From NCBI GenBank assembly GCA_037447655.1, contig JBBHKE010002608.1, positions 105,729 through 169,728 on the forward strand: DNA of 64,000 bases. Direction: 5' to 3'. The number at the start of each line of letters is the position of its first letter. Positions within the stretch are counted from its first letter, which is position 1. Positions 18,471-29,749 of the stretch are shown in pieces. Made by a program: the position numbers and the translations under genes. The notes beneath the pieces were generated by a model. That model saw only the letters and a list, made by a program, of their open reading frames with translations. It ran no database searches and was not told where the DNA came from. This DNA is from Zygnema cylindricum (Eukaryota > Streptophyta > Zygnematophyceae > Zygnematales > Zygnemataceae).

Positions 18471-21400
18471 CCATAATTTTTAGCTCTCTCTTCTCTCAAC
18501 CCACAACCATTTCTGCAATAAACTAATTTTGGTGAAGGAACTGCTTTGGTCATTATATCGGCTAGCAATTCTCCATCCGTTTTGAACACAAGTTTGATGA
18601 TTTTGTTTTCAACTTTTTCTCTCACAAAGCTAAGCCTTATGTCCATATGTTTGGCCTTAAAAAGAAGATTGGGATTTATAGCAATTGCAATTGCTGCTTG
18701 GTTATCAGAGAAAATGTTTTTCACTCCATTCTTTATAAATCCCAATTCTTGCAGCAAAGATTTCACCCACATTAATTCTTTCACAGCTGCGCATGATGCC
18801 ATATACTCAGCCTCCATTGTAGACTGAGCGACAACTTTTTGTTGTTTGCTGCTCCAAACGCATGCACCCAACCCAATTTGCAAAACATATCCAGAAGTTG
18901 ACCTTCTTAGTGGCACATCTCCATAACTAGCATCACTATAAGTGGTGATGTTAGTATTCTCCCCTCCCACATTTAACCATAATTCCTTTATTCCCACAAG
19001 ATATCTCATTACCCTTTTGGCTGCCTCCCAGTCTTTCTTTCTCGGATTATTCAGACTTATACTAAGAACTCCTGCAGCTGCCGCTATGTCCGAACTTGTA
19101 CAGTTCATACACTAGATCAAGTTTCCTACAATTTTTCGATAGGGAATATTCTGCATAAATTTATGTTCTTCTAGAGTAATCTGATCATTGAAGACTATTA
19201 CTCCCCCTTCAGCATTCCCCTCACTAACCCTTTTAGGTTCCTTAGTAGTAGAGCAACCATTGGCTTGGTCCATCTGAAATTTTTGAAGTATATTACCGAT
19301 TGCTTCCTTTTGAGTTAGTCTAATTATATTCCTGTCTCTATCCCTTTCTATTTGTCTTCCCAAAATGTAATTAGCTTCTCCTAAGTCTTTCATATAAAAT
19401 CGACTAATCAAACTTCTTTTTAGTTGATTTATTTTCTCAATAGATTTACTCAAAACAAGCAAATCATCCACATACACTACAATGAAAATTGCACCATTTT
19501 CATCTTCAAAAAGATAAATGGAGTGATCTAAGCTGATCCGTATGTAACCCATACCGTTTCTTCTCCCTCCTCTACAAATCCCTCCGGTTTTTTCGTGAAA
19601 ATCTATTCTTCTAGTTCCCCATTTAGAAAAGCAGTTTTTATGTCCATTTGATGTATTTCCATGTCTTCCGCTACAACTAGACTTAGAAAGATTCCAACAG
19701 AGGAAAATCGGACTACTGGTGCAAAGGTCTCCTCATAATCAATTCCCTCCTTTTGAGTGTATCCCTTTGCTACGAACCTAGCCTTGTACCTTTCTATAGA
19801 ATTATCAGGGTTCAATTTTAGTTTAAAATCCCATTTACAAGCGATTGGTTTTCTATCCAAAGACAATCTGTTGTTTTTGAAAAGTTAGTTTCGTGCGAAC
19901 GCGGAATTTCGTGCGTACGCTATGTTTGGTACGTGCGCGTGTTCGCGTGCGTATGCATTTACGGGATGTAATGTGGAGGTTCGAATAGATTTGGTGATTG
20001 GGGGAGTAAATGTACGAATATTGTTTTTGTGACGTACGGAATCAAATTGAGTGACGTGAACCAATGCACGTAATTAATGGAATGTGTTGGAGATATGAAC
20101 CGCGGATCGCGAAGCGATTCGATGTAAAATGTACATATTATTTGAGTATGTACGCCGATCGTACGAAACATAATGGGACAAGCGACATTTATGAAAAGGG
20201 ACGCCGCCGGTATGGTTCGTCTTATTTGACAAGTGTACTCTAATTTCGGTAGACGACATTTATGACGAAATACGTGATTGCGGTACGAAAGATTTGGATG
20301 GTTTGACATTGTTTCGTTAAGTGGACTTTGGGACCACGTGGCACGACATCAAGGGTGTCGAATAATTGATATGGACGGCGGACAAAGACCGCCGATGTTT
20401 TTCAACTAATGGGGACGCGAAATCACGTCAAATCACAAGATGTATATCTTGGACTTCCCGAATTGTTTGACAAAATTCGAGGAGTTACGTTGAATGACTC
20501 AGCATACGATTTTGTGAGATTATGTGTACCTGTAAATATTTGGAACAACATTGGTTTGTCTTATGTGTATGATAATTTAGTGTTGATTATGACATGTTGT
20601 ATTTACGTGATCAATAGGGTTTCGACAGTTTAATTTGTGTGTGTTTATGTGTCGTATTTGCAGACAAGTGTATGCTTACGATTGCTTGACTTTCAGGTGC
20701 ACGCTTACGATTAGCTTATTCTTAGTAGTAGGTTATCATGGTTAAAAAAGACATAATAACTGTTACGTAATTTAAAAAGGGTATTCTGACAGTTAGTTGA
20801 CAACTCACAAGTTTATATATAGTTATGAGCTTTGTTAGTAAATCATCAATGCTTAGCATGAAAAGTAGGGACCGAAGATGTAGACTTTTAGGATTGCCGA
20901 TTAGGTCATGCATTTAAATGATACATTTATCATCTGATTATGCATTTGTTTATATGTGATGCATTCATTTATTATTATATATATGTATTAAATTTATGTT
21001 TGTTTGATATGCATTATTTATGCATTTGTCTTAGGGTTTCTTGTGATTTTCATGTAACCCTAAATGTTATTCATGCATCTGTGTATGCATGCTTGCTCCG
21101 TCTGTGTACGGATGATTGCTCCGCCTGTGTGCGGATGAATGATTGCACCTGCGTATGCATGTATGTTAAATAGAGGATGCATTTCAAATGATCGTTCATT
21201 GGCCTAACTTTGCTTAACATTTTGTTTGATAGTTTGGGTTGTTTCTGCGGTCTATTTTAGACCAAAGAACAACACAATCTACTAACTCCCATGTGTTTGC
21301 CTCCTTTATGGAACTCATTTCCTCATTAATAGTTGTTGTCCATCTATCCCCTTCCAAGCTATTTATGGTTTCCAAATATGTTTTAGGTTCTTCCGGATGG

Positions 21401-21900
21401 GATAGCTTGATTAACTAACGTTGGCCATTCTCTCTTGAATCTGTTTGCTGCTTTTCTTCGTCCTCCCTCAAATTCTGATGTCGGTATTTGAGGTATCATC
21501 AGATTCCGTTTGGGTACAACTTCATCTCTTCTATCCGCCGACTGTGGTTCTTCTTCAATTTCAATTTGAAGTGGGACCTCATGCGTCTCTTCCACTTTCT
21601 TGTCATCTCAATTTCCTGCAAATTCAGTTTCTCCCTTGTGTGCTTCCTCAATTAGTTCAAGGTCAAGATTAAGATCCAGATCCGGGACTATCCTGATTTT
21701 AGCTTCTTTGGTGTACTTAAATGGTTCTATGGATTCCATCCATAACTAGAATGTGTTTGGCTAAGATTACATCCTTTTTCTTTAGATCATACACTTGGTA
21801 TCCTTTGCTATCTTCATCATATCCGACCAAGTATCCAGGCTTTCCTCTTCCTTCTAACTTCCACTTTGTTTTGTCATTATCCAAGCTAAACACTTAACGT
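18461..21900 (-). pseudogene. pol: Pol remnant of copia element E, interrupted by a TIR insertion
   Basis: Minus-strand pol in order: integrase tail (GKPGYLVGYDEDSKGY, about 21860), linker (SEFEGGRR, about 21470), then NTWEL at about 21300. A 1.4-kb insertion breaks the frame within the DCPxDRKPI motif. RT resumes at 19866 ([25 protein letters not shown]). About 30 codons including the LYGLKQAPRQW motif are deleted between 19603 and 19552. YVDDLLVLSKS and RNase H (YSDASYGDVP, STMEAEYMA, SDNQAAIAIA) follow to 18461. The part upstream of integrase is missing. It is the same family as C. Confidence 0.85.
19870..21273. mobile_element. 1.4-kb TIR insertion inside element E
   Basis: It interrupts the RT coding region of E. 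The flanks share the direct repeat ACAATCT (19863-19869 and 21274-21280). The ends are inverted: GTTGTTTTTG at the left, CAAAGAACAAC at the right. A 7-8 bp duplication with short TIRs indicates a DNA transposon, but I see no transposase. The part 20080-20240 resembles, inverted, 7860-8000 of repeat X. Open frames inside are short and unrecognised. Confidence 0.65.
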
Positions 21901-21914
21901 CTAACAATGGTTTG

Positions 21915-22438
21915 TCCTTTTAAATAGTTAGGTTATTAGAGTAGATACAGTACGGCTGGTATGCCTCCGTACTCTGAGTATAACTTGCAGGACTTATATT
22001 ATTTTATGTATCGCAGTCAAGTTAATCAAAGTAATGGAAAACTGTTTTCTGCATCTTTGACCTGTTGGTGTGATCACTCTGATTAGTGCTTTCATGTGAA
22101 ACTTTGTGGAGTTATTCTATGATATAGAATCTATATGTGTGTGAAGTTTCATTGTACTTCAATATTTCTGTAAGATTCTTTGAATCATCTAAGTGGTTAG
22201 TTTGTGAATCTGTCAACTATTTTTGGGAAACTCTAGAGCCTGTATTTTCTAGATGCCTTGGTGGATTTGGCTGTAACATTAGGAGATTATAGTGTATATG
22301 GAATATTGCATATTGGTGCAGTTTGAGACCATTTCGTTTAGTGTGGAGTAATCTGTCTCGTCTGAAACACAACTTTTTTTGAAGTAGTCTGTGGGTGTTT
22401 CCGTGAGTAATCCATGGCTGAAATAAGCTATGGACAAC
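21915..22438 (+). repeat. Repeat X (copy 3)
   Basis: Matches the inverse of 7640-7130: the same ACGGCTGGTATGCCTCC start and, near 22400, GAGTAATCCATGGCTGAAAT. It abuts the truncated 5' LTR of element F at about 22439. Non-coding. Confidence 0.6.
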
Positions 22439-23287
22439 ACATTTAACTAGGCGAATTGATTCATAGTACATAGAAACAGTTCAAATATAGTATGGTCTTA
22501 TGTACATTACGAAAAGGATACCGCGCATTTGTTTCGACCGTGAAACAAATACAGCACACCCATTTTTAACTGTTAGAATTAAAGTCGGTTTTGATCGGAG
22601 GACCGCGATAGGCGCCGCGATCGCGAAATAGTACTTTTTGGGGTTTTACAGTCATTGCCGCCTCGAGTGACACGTGGCGCGACAACATTGGATTCCGGCA
22701 ACTCTAAAGATTACGGGAACAAATCCCGATTTGACACGTGTCGACATTTTGGCCATGTTGTACAATGTCCGTACAGTAAGTACATCAGTACCTGTACTTT
22801 TCTGTACGACACAGTAATTTGATTGGTGCCGTACGTCAATAGGTAGAGTTTTAGAGAGGAAATATGACTTAGAAAATTTAGTAGGTAGCAGCCTCTCTCT
22901 GAGAGAGCTCCTATACAAAAGGTCATCTTTGACCATTCATAACTATCAATTTACTTGACCATTTTCAGTGATTCTTTTTGCTGCGGATTTAGGAGAGTCC
23001 ACGCTACACAGGGGTGTAGTCGGTCAAAGACTTTGCATGCCAGAGTGGTTGCATTTCTAAGAGAAAGTCAAAGTGGGTGAATGTGTCCAAAACTCATATT
23101 CTACCTTTGCATTATGTGTTGAAATTGAGCACACAAATAGTCTTATTTCACAGGGGTGAAGCTTTAAAGGGGTTTTGATTGTCAAGGGGTCAATCATTTG
23201 AGTTTATATCAACTTGGAGTCGGCACTATCTAGATTAGCTTCTTTTGGATCTGCAATTCTGAGGGCAATAGAGCACACAGAGTTTCA
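22439..23287 (+). repeat. 5' LTR of element F (left end missing)
   Basis: Matches the 3' LTR from the TTTAACTA..CGAATTGATTC block onward; about the first 325 bp are absent. It has GGTCATCTTTGACC at 22921-22934 and the GGATTTAGGAGAGTCC hairpin after it. The former gag ATG reads ATA (AATAGAGCACAC). Confidence 0.75.
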
Positions 23288-24300
23288 TGTTATGGGCCCA
23301 CCATCTAGGGTTCCTATGTTTGATGGAACAGGCTTCACTTATTCGGGATTTATTATGGAGGGATTGCTTTTCGAGAAGCACTTATGGGGAATTGTTTCGA
23401 GACAAGTGAGGTGTCCTCCACAGGGCTTTGGATGAACTCACTATGGAGAATCATCTGGGGATGCCGAGAAAATCAACCGGATTTCAGATGCAAAGGAAGG
23501 TGAAGGGAAAATCATTGCCATGGAAAGGGAAAAATGGATAAAGGGAAAAGGAACACCGATGGTGAGGGGAGCTAGGCTCTTGGCTATGGTTCTACTTGTA
23601 GGGATTAAAACTGACGAAAATGACAGAAAAATATGGGTATACAAAAAACACTATAGCAAAGCATCTCATACTTAGAAACGTGTCTAAGTCCATATCTATC
23701 ACTCTTATAAAGTTAACGAAGTCTTCAAAGATATGGGAAGCACCAAATTAGATTTATAAGAGTGAGACTATTCAGAGGCAGCAATTAGTAAAACAAGAAA
23801 TAGATGCCTATGTTTATAAAGGCGGTAGCATGATAGAGTTTTGCAATGATATTGCTGCGCTATATGTTGAGCGTGCTAGTGCGAGATATGTAGAATCTGA
23901 GGAGAGGAGGATTAATACACTACTCATGAAACTCCCAGATGAGTACGAAAACATCATTTGTCGTATGCAGGCAATGGATGGCTCCTCATGGACTTGGAGC
24001 TTTACCATGGGGATAATTCTTGTGAGGGAAAGCACTTTGGAGCTTCGTAGGGGAAGTGACAGGGTGAATGCATTTACAGCTGGTGGTGATTGGCGGAAGC
24101 GTGATGATAGGAACGGTGGTGACAAGTACAAACGTGATGAGAGGAAGAAAGACAAAGGTAAACCTTATCGAAACTTTGGTGGAAAGAGAGGGAGAGGAAA
24201 AGAAATGGGAGGTTTGAAAAAGGGGGTTTGATTCTTTTGTAGGGAACCGGGTCATTATATGGAGAAATGCCCTAGTTTAGAGGAACTTAGAAGTTGGAAT
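23214..24300 (+). pseudogene. Broken gag of element F
   Basis: A substitute upstream ATG at 23214 lies in frame with VMGPPSRVPMFDGTGF. The frame stops at TGA 23433 and is disrupted again around 23670-23760. The C-terminal core is open at 23830-24231 (FCNDIAALYVERASA, IICRMQAMDGSSWTW, basic tail). At 24229 a TGA occupies the position of the first Cys of the knuckle, followed in frame by FFCREPGHYMEKC. The gag core most resembles H. A functional Gag is unlikely. Confidence 0.7.
23288..23303 (+). promoter_or_regulatory. Primer-binding site of F
   Basis: TGTTATGGGCCCACCA follows the LTR end TTTCA. It differs from the A/C/H site only in its first base and matches 15 nt of the initiator tRNA-Met anticodon arm. 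Confidence 0.7.
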
Positions 24301-24502
24301 GAGGATGAGGAGGAAGAAAGGGAAGAGGAGAAAGAGGATGAAGTTATGTTGGAGCTTCTCCGCATCGGTAGTATGGGGAAGAGAGAAAAGCACACATAAA
24401 TTCCACATAAGAAACAATTTGCTTTTGGAGGTTTACTGGAAGTAAAGAGAGAGGAGATACTTGAGGGAGTTCAAAATATTGAGGACAGTTTCATAGAATA
24501 TT

Positions 24503-25114
24503 TTGGAAACAGAAAACTTGCCGGAAAGGGAGACTTCAACGGATTCCGAGGAAAGAGGAGAAGTGAAACTAGAAGGGGTTCTAAAGGATAGGGGAGAAGA
24601 GGAATATATAATGAAAGGTATAGGGGAGGAGAAATATTTATTGGGAATAAATTTAGAAAGTGAGAGTGGAAAGAAATCCGTGGGAGAGAGTGAGGAAAGT
24701 TCATTTTTTGGGGGTAATGGGTTTGACATCACTAATAGAAGTGATGGTATTTATGAAGGTGTGCCTGTAAAAGGGTTAGCATCTGGGTGTATGTTGCAGA
24801 TTGGAGATGGGGCTATGTTGCAGATTGGAGATGGGGCTGGCTGTTTGGATTGCAAGAGGGAAATCGGGTTGTGTGTGGATGGAAAAGTGATGAGGCGGAT
24901 ACAATCCTTGCTCGGATTCATGAAAAGTGGGATGTTAAATAAAATGTGTGATGCAATTATTATTCTGGTTAATCTAAAGCAATGTGTTTTATACGAGAGT
25001 ATTAACTTCAGTTTTATGAAAGGAAAAAGAAAAATTGGAGGGGGTATTTGTTTATTTGTTTGTGGAAGTAGAAAGGAAAATAGACTAGAAAATAAAGGGA
25101 GTGTTGATATTTGA
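24503..25114 (+). pseudogene. RT/RNase H-derived frame of element F (203 codons)
   Basis: The frame starts with a charged linker, then YIMKGIGEEKYLLGINLESE, which aligns with the RT segment FDMKDLGEAKYILGIQMERD of C. After a deletion it continues FDITNRSDGIYEGVPVKG..MLQIGDGAGC, which aligns with the RNase H part TDITTWSDASYGDVPLRR..LQIGSGACC. Then SLLGFMKSG..MCD corresponds to ELGFMKSG..FCDNQ. MLQIGDGA is tandemly repeated. The YVDD and AEAEY motifs are missing, so it cannot be an enzyme. The frame reads through the purine tract into the 3' LTR. Confidence 0.6.
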
Positions 25115-26273
25115 GTAGTTTCTAGGTCTATATTAGGATAGGAAAAGAGTAGAGGCAGTCTGCCTCTAACCTCTAACTCCCCTCTCCCAGCCCCCACACT
25201 TGTTGTAGTCACTGAAGGCTGGACAAGGGATATAGAGCCATGGCTGCCTAGGTCCTATAGAGAAGACATGGAATAGAGTGGATAGGTTTACCAAAATGAA
25301 AGTTGATGGACGCAAGATATGAACCTGAAATCTGCCGTCAATCATGGTAGCCGTTCACCGGTAGCTACGACTGTTAGGTACTGTTAGGTTTGACAAAAAT
25401 ATAAATCTTATCAAGTAGATCAATTCATTTAACTATACGAATTGATTCCTAGTATATAGAAACAATTCAAATATAGTACGGTCTTATGTACATTATGAAA
25501 AAGATAGTGCGCATTTGTTTCGACCGCGAAACAAATACCGCGCACCCATTTTTAACGGTTAGAATTAAAGTCATTTTTGATCGGACGACTGCGATAGGCG
25601 CCGAGATCACGGAATAGTACTTTTTGGCGTTTTACGGTTATTGCCACCTCGAGTGACACGTAGCGTGACAACATTGGATTGCGGCAACTCCGGAGATTAC
25701 GGGAACAAATCCCGATTTGACACGTGTTGACATTTTGGCCATGTTCTACGATGGCCGTACAGAAAGTACATCGGTACCTGTACTTTTATGTACGACACAG
25801 TAATTTGATTGGTGCCGTACGTTAATAGATAGAGTTTTAGAGAGCGAATATGACTTAGAAAATTTAGTAGGTAGCAGCCTCTCTCCAAGAGAGCTCCTGT
25901 ACAAAAGGTCATCTTTGACCATTCATAACTATCAATTTACTTAGCCATTTTATGTGATCCTTTTTGCTGCGGACTCAAGGGAGTCGAGGCTACACAAGGG
26001 TGTAGTCGTTTAGAGTTTTTGCCTGCCAGGGTGGTTGCATTTCTAAGGGAAAGTCAAAGTGTGTGAATGTGTCCAAAACTCATATTCTAACTTTGCATTA
26101 TGTGGTCAAACTGAGCACACAGAAAGTTTTATTTCATAGGGTTGAAGCTTTAATGGGGTTCTGATAGTCAAAGGGTCAATCATTTGGGTTTATATCAACT
26201 TGGAGTCGGCACTATCTATATTAGCTTCTTTTGGATCTGCGATTCTGTGGGAAGTGGAGCACACAGAGTTTCA
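25102..26273 (+). repeat. 3' LTR of element F (1172 bp)
   Basis: Starts TGTTGATATTTGAGTAG and ends GAGTTTCA. It includes an antisense tRNA-like stretch (25303-25390; B-box-like GGTTCATATCT on the minus strand) and GTAC motifs. The gag start position reads GTG. Confidence 0.8.
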
Positions 26274-27056
26274 AAACCTTTCCTGAAGCTTTGGAGAGTT
26301 CTAATTCTCATAAATAGAAGGAGGAAACAAAATTAGAATATGACTCATTAATCAAAACCAGAACTTGGACCTTAGTAGAACGCCCAATAGAGAAAAACAT
26401 TGTGGGGTGTAAATGGGTCTTTAAAATTAAGAGGAAATCAGATAGGTCAGTGGAAAGATATAAAACGAGGTTAGTTGCTAAAGGGTATTCCTAGGAAGAG
26501 GAGGTTGATTATATTGAGACTTTCTCACCAGTCGTGAAGTTTAATAGTCTCAGAAGTTTAATAGCCTTAGGGGCAGTAGAGGGAATCCAGATGCATCAAC
26601 TAGATATTAAAACTGCATTTCTTAATGGGGATTTAGAGGAAGAAGTCTACATGGAAGAACCAGAGGGCATGATAGAACTTCGAAATGAACACATGGTTTG
26701 TAAACTACACAAATCCATATACAGTCTAAAACAAAGTCCTAGGTGTTGGAAGATCAAACTTGACACCAAAATGAGAGAAGAGGCCTTTGAGAGATGTCAT
26801 GGAGACAGCGACCTCGACATAAGGAGGAGCATTACCGACTGGATTTTACATGTGTACAAGAAGACCCGTCACCTAAAGAGAACATGTTGAAAAGAAAGTT
26901 TCAAAGTTTGAGTTTGTTAGTTCAGCTCAACAAGCAGGAGATCACTTGACTAAGGCAGTTCCTCGAGATAAAATTGTTGTTTGTATCAGCTCACAAGAGT
27001 TCGTCCTATTTTCAGAGGAAAATTGAGAGTCAGCAGAAAATGACACAGAGAGGGGG
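26274..27056 (+). pseudogene. Tork/Tnt1-like copia RT fragment
   Basis: The translation shows an RT of another copia lineage: TWTLVERPIEKNIVGCKWVFK, then ETFSPVVKFNSLRSLIALGA and [20 protein letters not shown]. It ends KLHKSIYSLKQSPRCWKIKLD. After that the frame jumps by deletion to an RNase H piece (SDLDIRRSITDWILHV) and to QQAGDHLTKAVPRDK. In-frame stops occur before KEE and after KGYS. It is an internally deleted carcass whose 5' part is not seen. Confidence 0.8.
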
Positions 27057-27600
27057 TGTTAAAATTCTGTGTCCATTTTTTGTTAAGGACCAGAAGTCAA
27101 AGTTGGTCAAAGTTGCGTGAGCGAGAAGTCAAGTAAGTCATGTTAGGTTTTGGTACGGTTGAGTAGATGTAAAGTATGGTTATGTAGACGTCAAGTTTAT
27201 TTTGTGTAGACGTCAAGATTTGACGAAACTTAGTTGCTTACTTGTACCGTACAACAAGTGAAGTCGTCGCAGATTTTGAGTATGTTTCACGTTGTAAATT
27301 GTGACCATTGATTTGATTATGTAGTTCACACGTTAGAAGTTTTTTCTTTTACGTGAAACACAAAAAACGTAGTACCTACATCATTCACACATATAAAATG
27401 GTCTCATGCTTGACATTGAAACCTAATCATCAATCTACTGAATGATTCTCTCCAATCTTTCCCTACTGCTAATTTTGCACTAAGGGCTTTTGTTTTGTCG
27501 TGTCATAATTTATCTTCCTTCTTTGTTTAGTAATTAAGCCTTGCTTTCTCATATAGGGATTTGTTTTCCTTAAGCTTCCTGTCTTGTAATTGATCGATCC
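27057..27600 (+). repeat. Probable 3' LTR of the Tork-like remnant
   Basis: TGTTAAAATTCTGTGTCC begins directly after a purine tract (AGAGAGGGGG). A TATA-like ACATATAAAATGG lies near 27390. The end is not fixed because no second LTR is present. The sequence is unlike the LTRs of the other copia families here. Confidence 0.5.
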
Positions 27601-29171
27601 TATGGCTACTTGTTCTGAATCTCAACAACATTCACAACAATCACGTCTGATTTTTTCTCGGAATTGCAATTAGTAAAAAAACAACCAAAATGGAAACCAT
27701 TGACGAGGGAGAAGAGAGGCCACGATGATGTGCGTTTTGTTGAAAGAACGATGTAAAAAATTCAAAAACTTTCAGCTTTGTAAAAAATTCAATAACGGGA
27801 AGACAACCCACAAAAAAAAAATCGAGAATGGCTCTGATTCGTCAAAAAATGAATTTTTTTTTTCAGGTCTGTCCGCATTTGGCATTACCCTAAGCCATGT
27901 ATCACCTACGTCAAATGCTGTACGTTAACCCTATTTTATTTTTTAATTACTCTAATATGTGTGAAATTGTAAAATGACACACATATTAATGTCAAAACTT
28001 ACCCTATTTGATAGTCATTTTTCACTTTTGCGTCAATTAGGGTTTACATTGACGTTAAATAAGCTCTCGTCGCGAAATAGAATTAAGTTTCACCCTAATT
28101 ATGTGTGCATACTTGACCACGTAAACATTTGGTGTTGGTAGTTACAACGAGAGGGCCACATATGACACTGTTGGATTGTTTTACGAAAACTTTCTGTAAC
28201 TCTCAACATACACGCATGTCCAGTGTTCTGGCGGTCGACCACGCCAACGACATTTGAACAAATGTGAACCATTCTTTTGTCGAACTTATTTGGTCGTTTT
28301 TTTTAAAGCATATTTAAGTGCGCGCTCGACAACGTAAATATTTATTCTGTACTTTTCTACTTTTAAAGTACGGAAAATACAAATCTAACATTCCGTACAC
28401 CACACAATTTAAAAGGGCACTAAATTACAATTATGAACCGTATTGAGCGAGGTTCCCCAAATAATGTTCAGAAACAATATTCTATTCGAGAACTTGCCGG
28501 AAAAAACGAGGTACCCATATTAGAGTCATATACGCTAATAGCGATTCAAGTTGTAGTGTTCAAAATACTAGTTCACTGCCCTATTTTGTTTCACCCTTCA
28601 ACCTCAGTTCGAACTAATTATTAAACTTTTTCCTTTACAGTAATATACATACGGTTTAATTAGTGTACATTACTCTAATTTGGACGGTTTTTAAATAGTG
28701 TAATGTACAAAATGCTCGAGTCCGAGCTAAATTTGCTCGTTATTTGTACGAACAAAGACATAAAGTATCCAACATTGTTGTCGACATGAAAAAGTGAGCG
28801 CGTCGACTCAAGAAAAAGCACTTAGATTTTATTTTTAGAATTAAAGACAGAGGAAGATTGGGGGAACTTGTAGTTACAAGTTCAAACGATGATTATGTGT
28901 AGCGAGGCTATATCGGCTACAATATAGGAATGTATATCTACATTATTGTTAGACTTAATAATTAGGTTGAGTTTTTGTTGGTGTTAGGCCCATGAACCTA
29001 AATTAGATTTAGTAAACACTTTATTTTCTTCACTAAAATAATTTTCTTTACATTAATGGTGGTTTACATTGTAGTGCAAAGAGGTAAAGTTCATCTAAGT
29101 TGACATTGTTATAATAGCTTAAGTAGACACTTTTAAAATTACTTTGGCGGAAAAAAGATGCGACCGAAGTA
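27601..29171. repeat. AT-rich repeat region with MITE fragments, no gene
   Basis: Contains a right-type MITE end at about 28531-28551 (CGCTAATAGCGATTCAAGTTG) and a segment 28630-29100 related to 30590-30960 (shared CGGTTTTTAAATAGTGT and GTGTTAGGCCCATGAACC-type blocks). No coding signal. Confidence 0.5.
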
Positions 29172-29706
29172 CACCGTGAATCGCTTATAATGCTAATAAA
29201 TTATTAGAGTAAAGATAAAATGAGTGTCATTATCGCTATATTGGGTGTCATGACCTCGCGCTAACAAAACATTAATTGTAAATTTTCCATCTATAACTAA
29301 TAAGGATGCACATTCCCATAATGTAGCCCCTACATCGTGTGTTTCCATGGGCGACATTTTCACATGTGAGAACACGTTAGAGTCATTTCGCCCGTCTTTA
29401 TTAATAGGATTCAATTATGAGAGCGCTTCCCCTCATCAACGCCACTCACTTTTCTGTCTCAACGCCGTCATCTGACACTTTTTCTGTAAGTTTAAAATAA
29501 AAAGCGAGCGGTTTAAGTATGGAACGACGCATTTTGTAAACTACACTATTTAAAAACCGACCAAATTAGAGTTAGCGACTCTAATTAAACCGTACGTATA
29601 TTAAGGTAAACAAAAACCTAGTATTTTCAATTTTTATTTAAGGTCCAAGGGTCAAAATCAGGGGGCGCGAATATAGTGTTGTTAAAACTTCATGCGATTC
29701 ACGGTG
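29172..29706. mobile_element. TA-flanked CACCG-TIR MITE (535 bp)
   Basis: Both ends read CACCGTGAATCGC (13 bp, perfect), and TA is on each side. The interior is non-coding and shares a GGTCAAAAT..GGGGG block with the 45148 element. Confidence 0.75.
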
Positions 29707-29749
29707 TAGTGTCGTATACTTTAATAACTACTATAGGGGCGGTGTACAA

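Larger units (their letters stand above)
22439..26273 (+). mobile_element. Non-autonomous copia element F
   Basis: 5' LTR (truncated, 22439-23287), PBS (23288-23303), broken gag, divergent RT/RNase H-derived frame, purine tract AAAGGGAG and a full 3' LTR (25102-26273, 1172 bp). Protease, integrase and most of RT are missing. Right after the 3' LTR comes an RT fragment of a different copia lineage, so F probably inserted into that older element. The 5' end is replaced by repeat X. Confidence 0.75.

Noticed and set aside
24229-24231. TGA before the zinc knuckle in F as a recoding signal
   Set aside because: It replaces the first Cys codon of the knuckle and F's gag is broken elsewhere, so a simple point mutation (TGT or TGC to TGA) is more likely.
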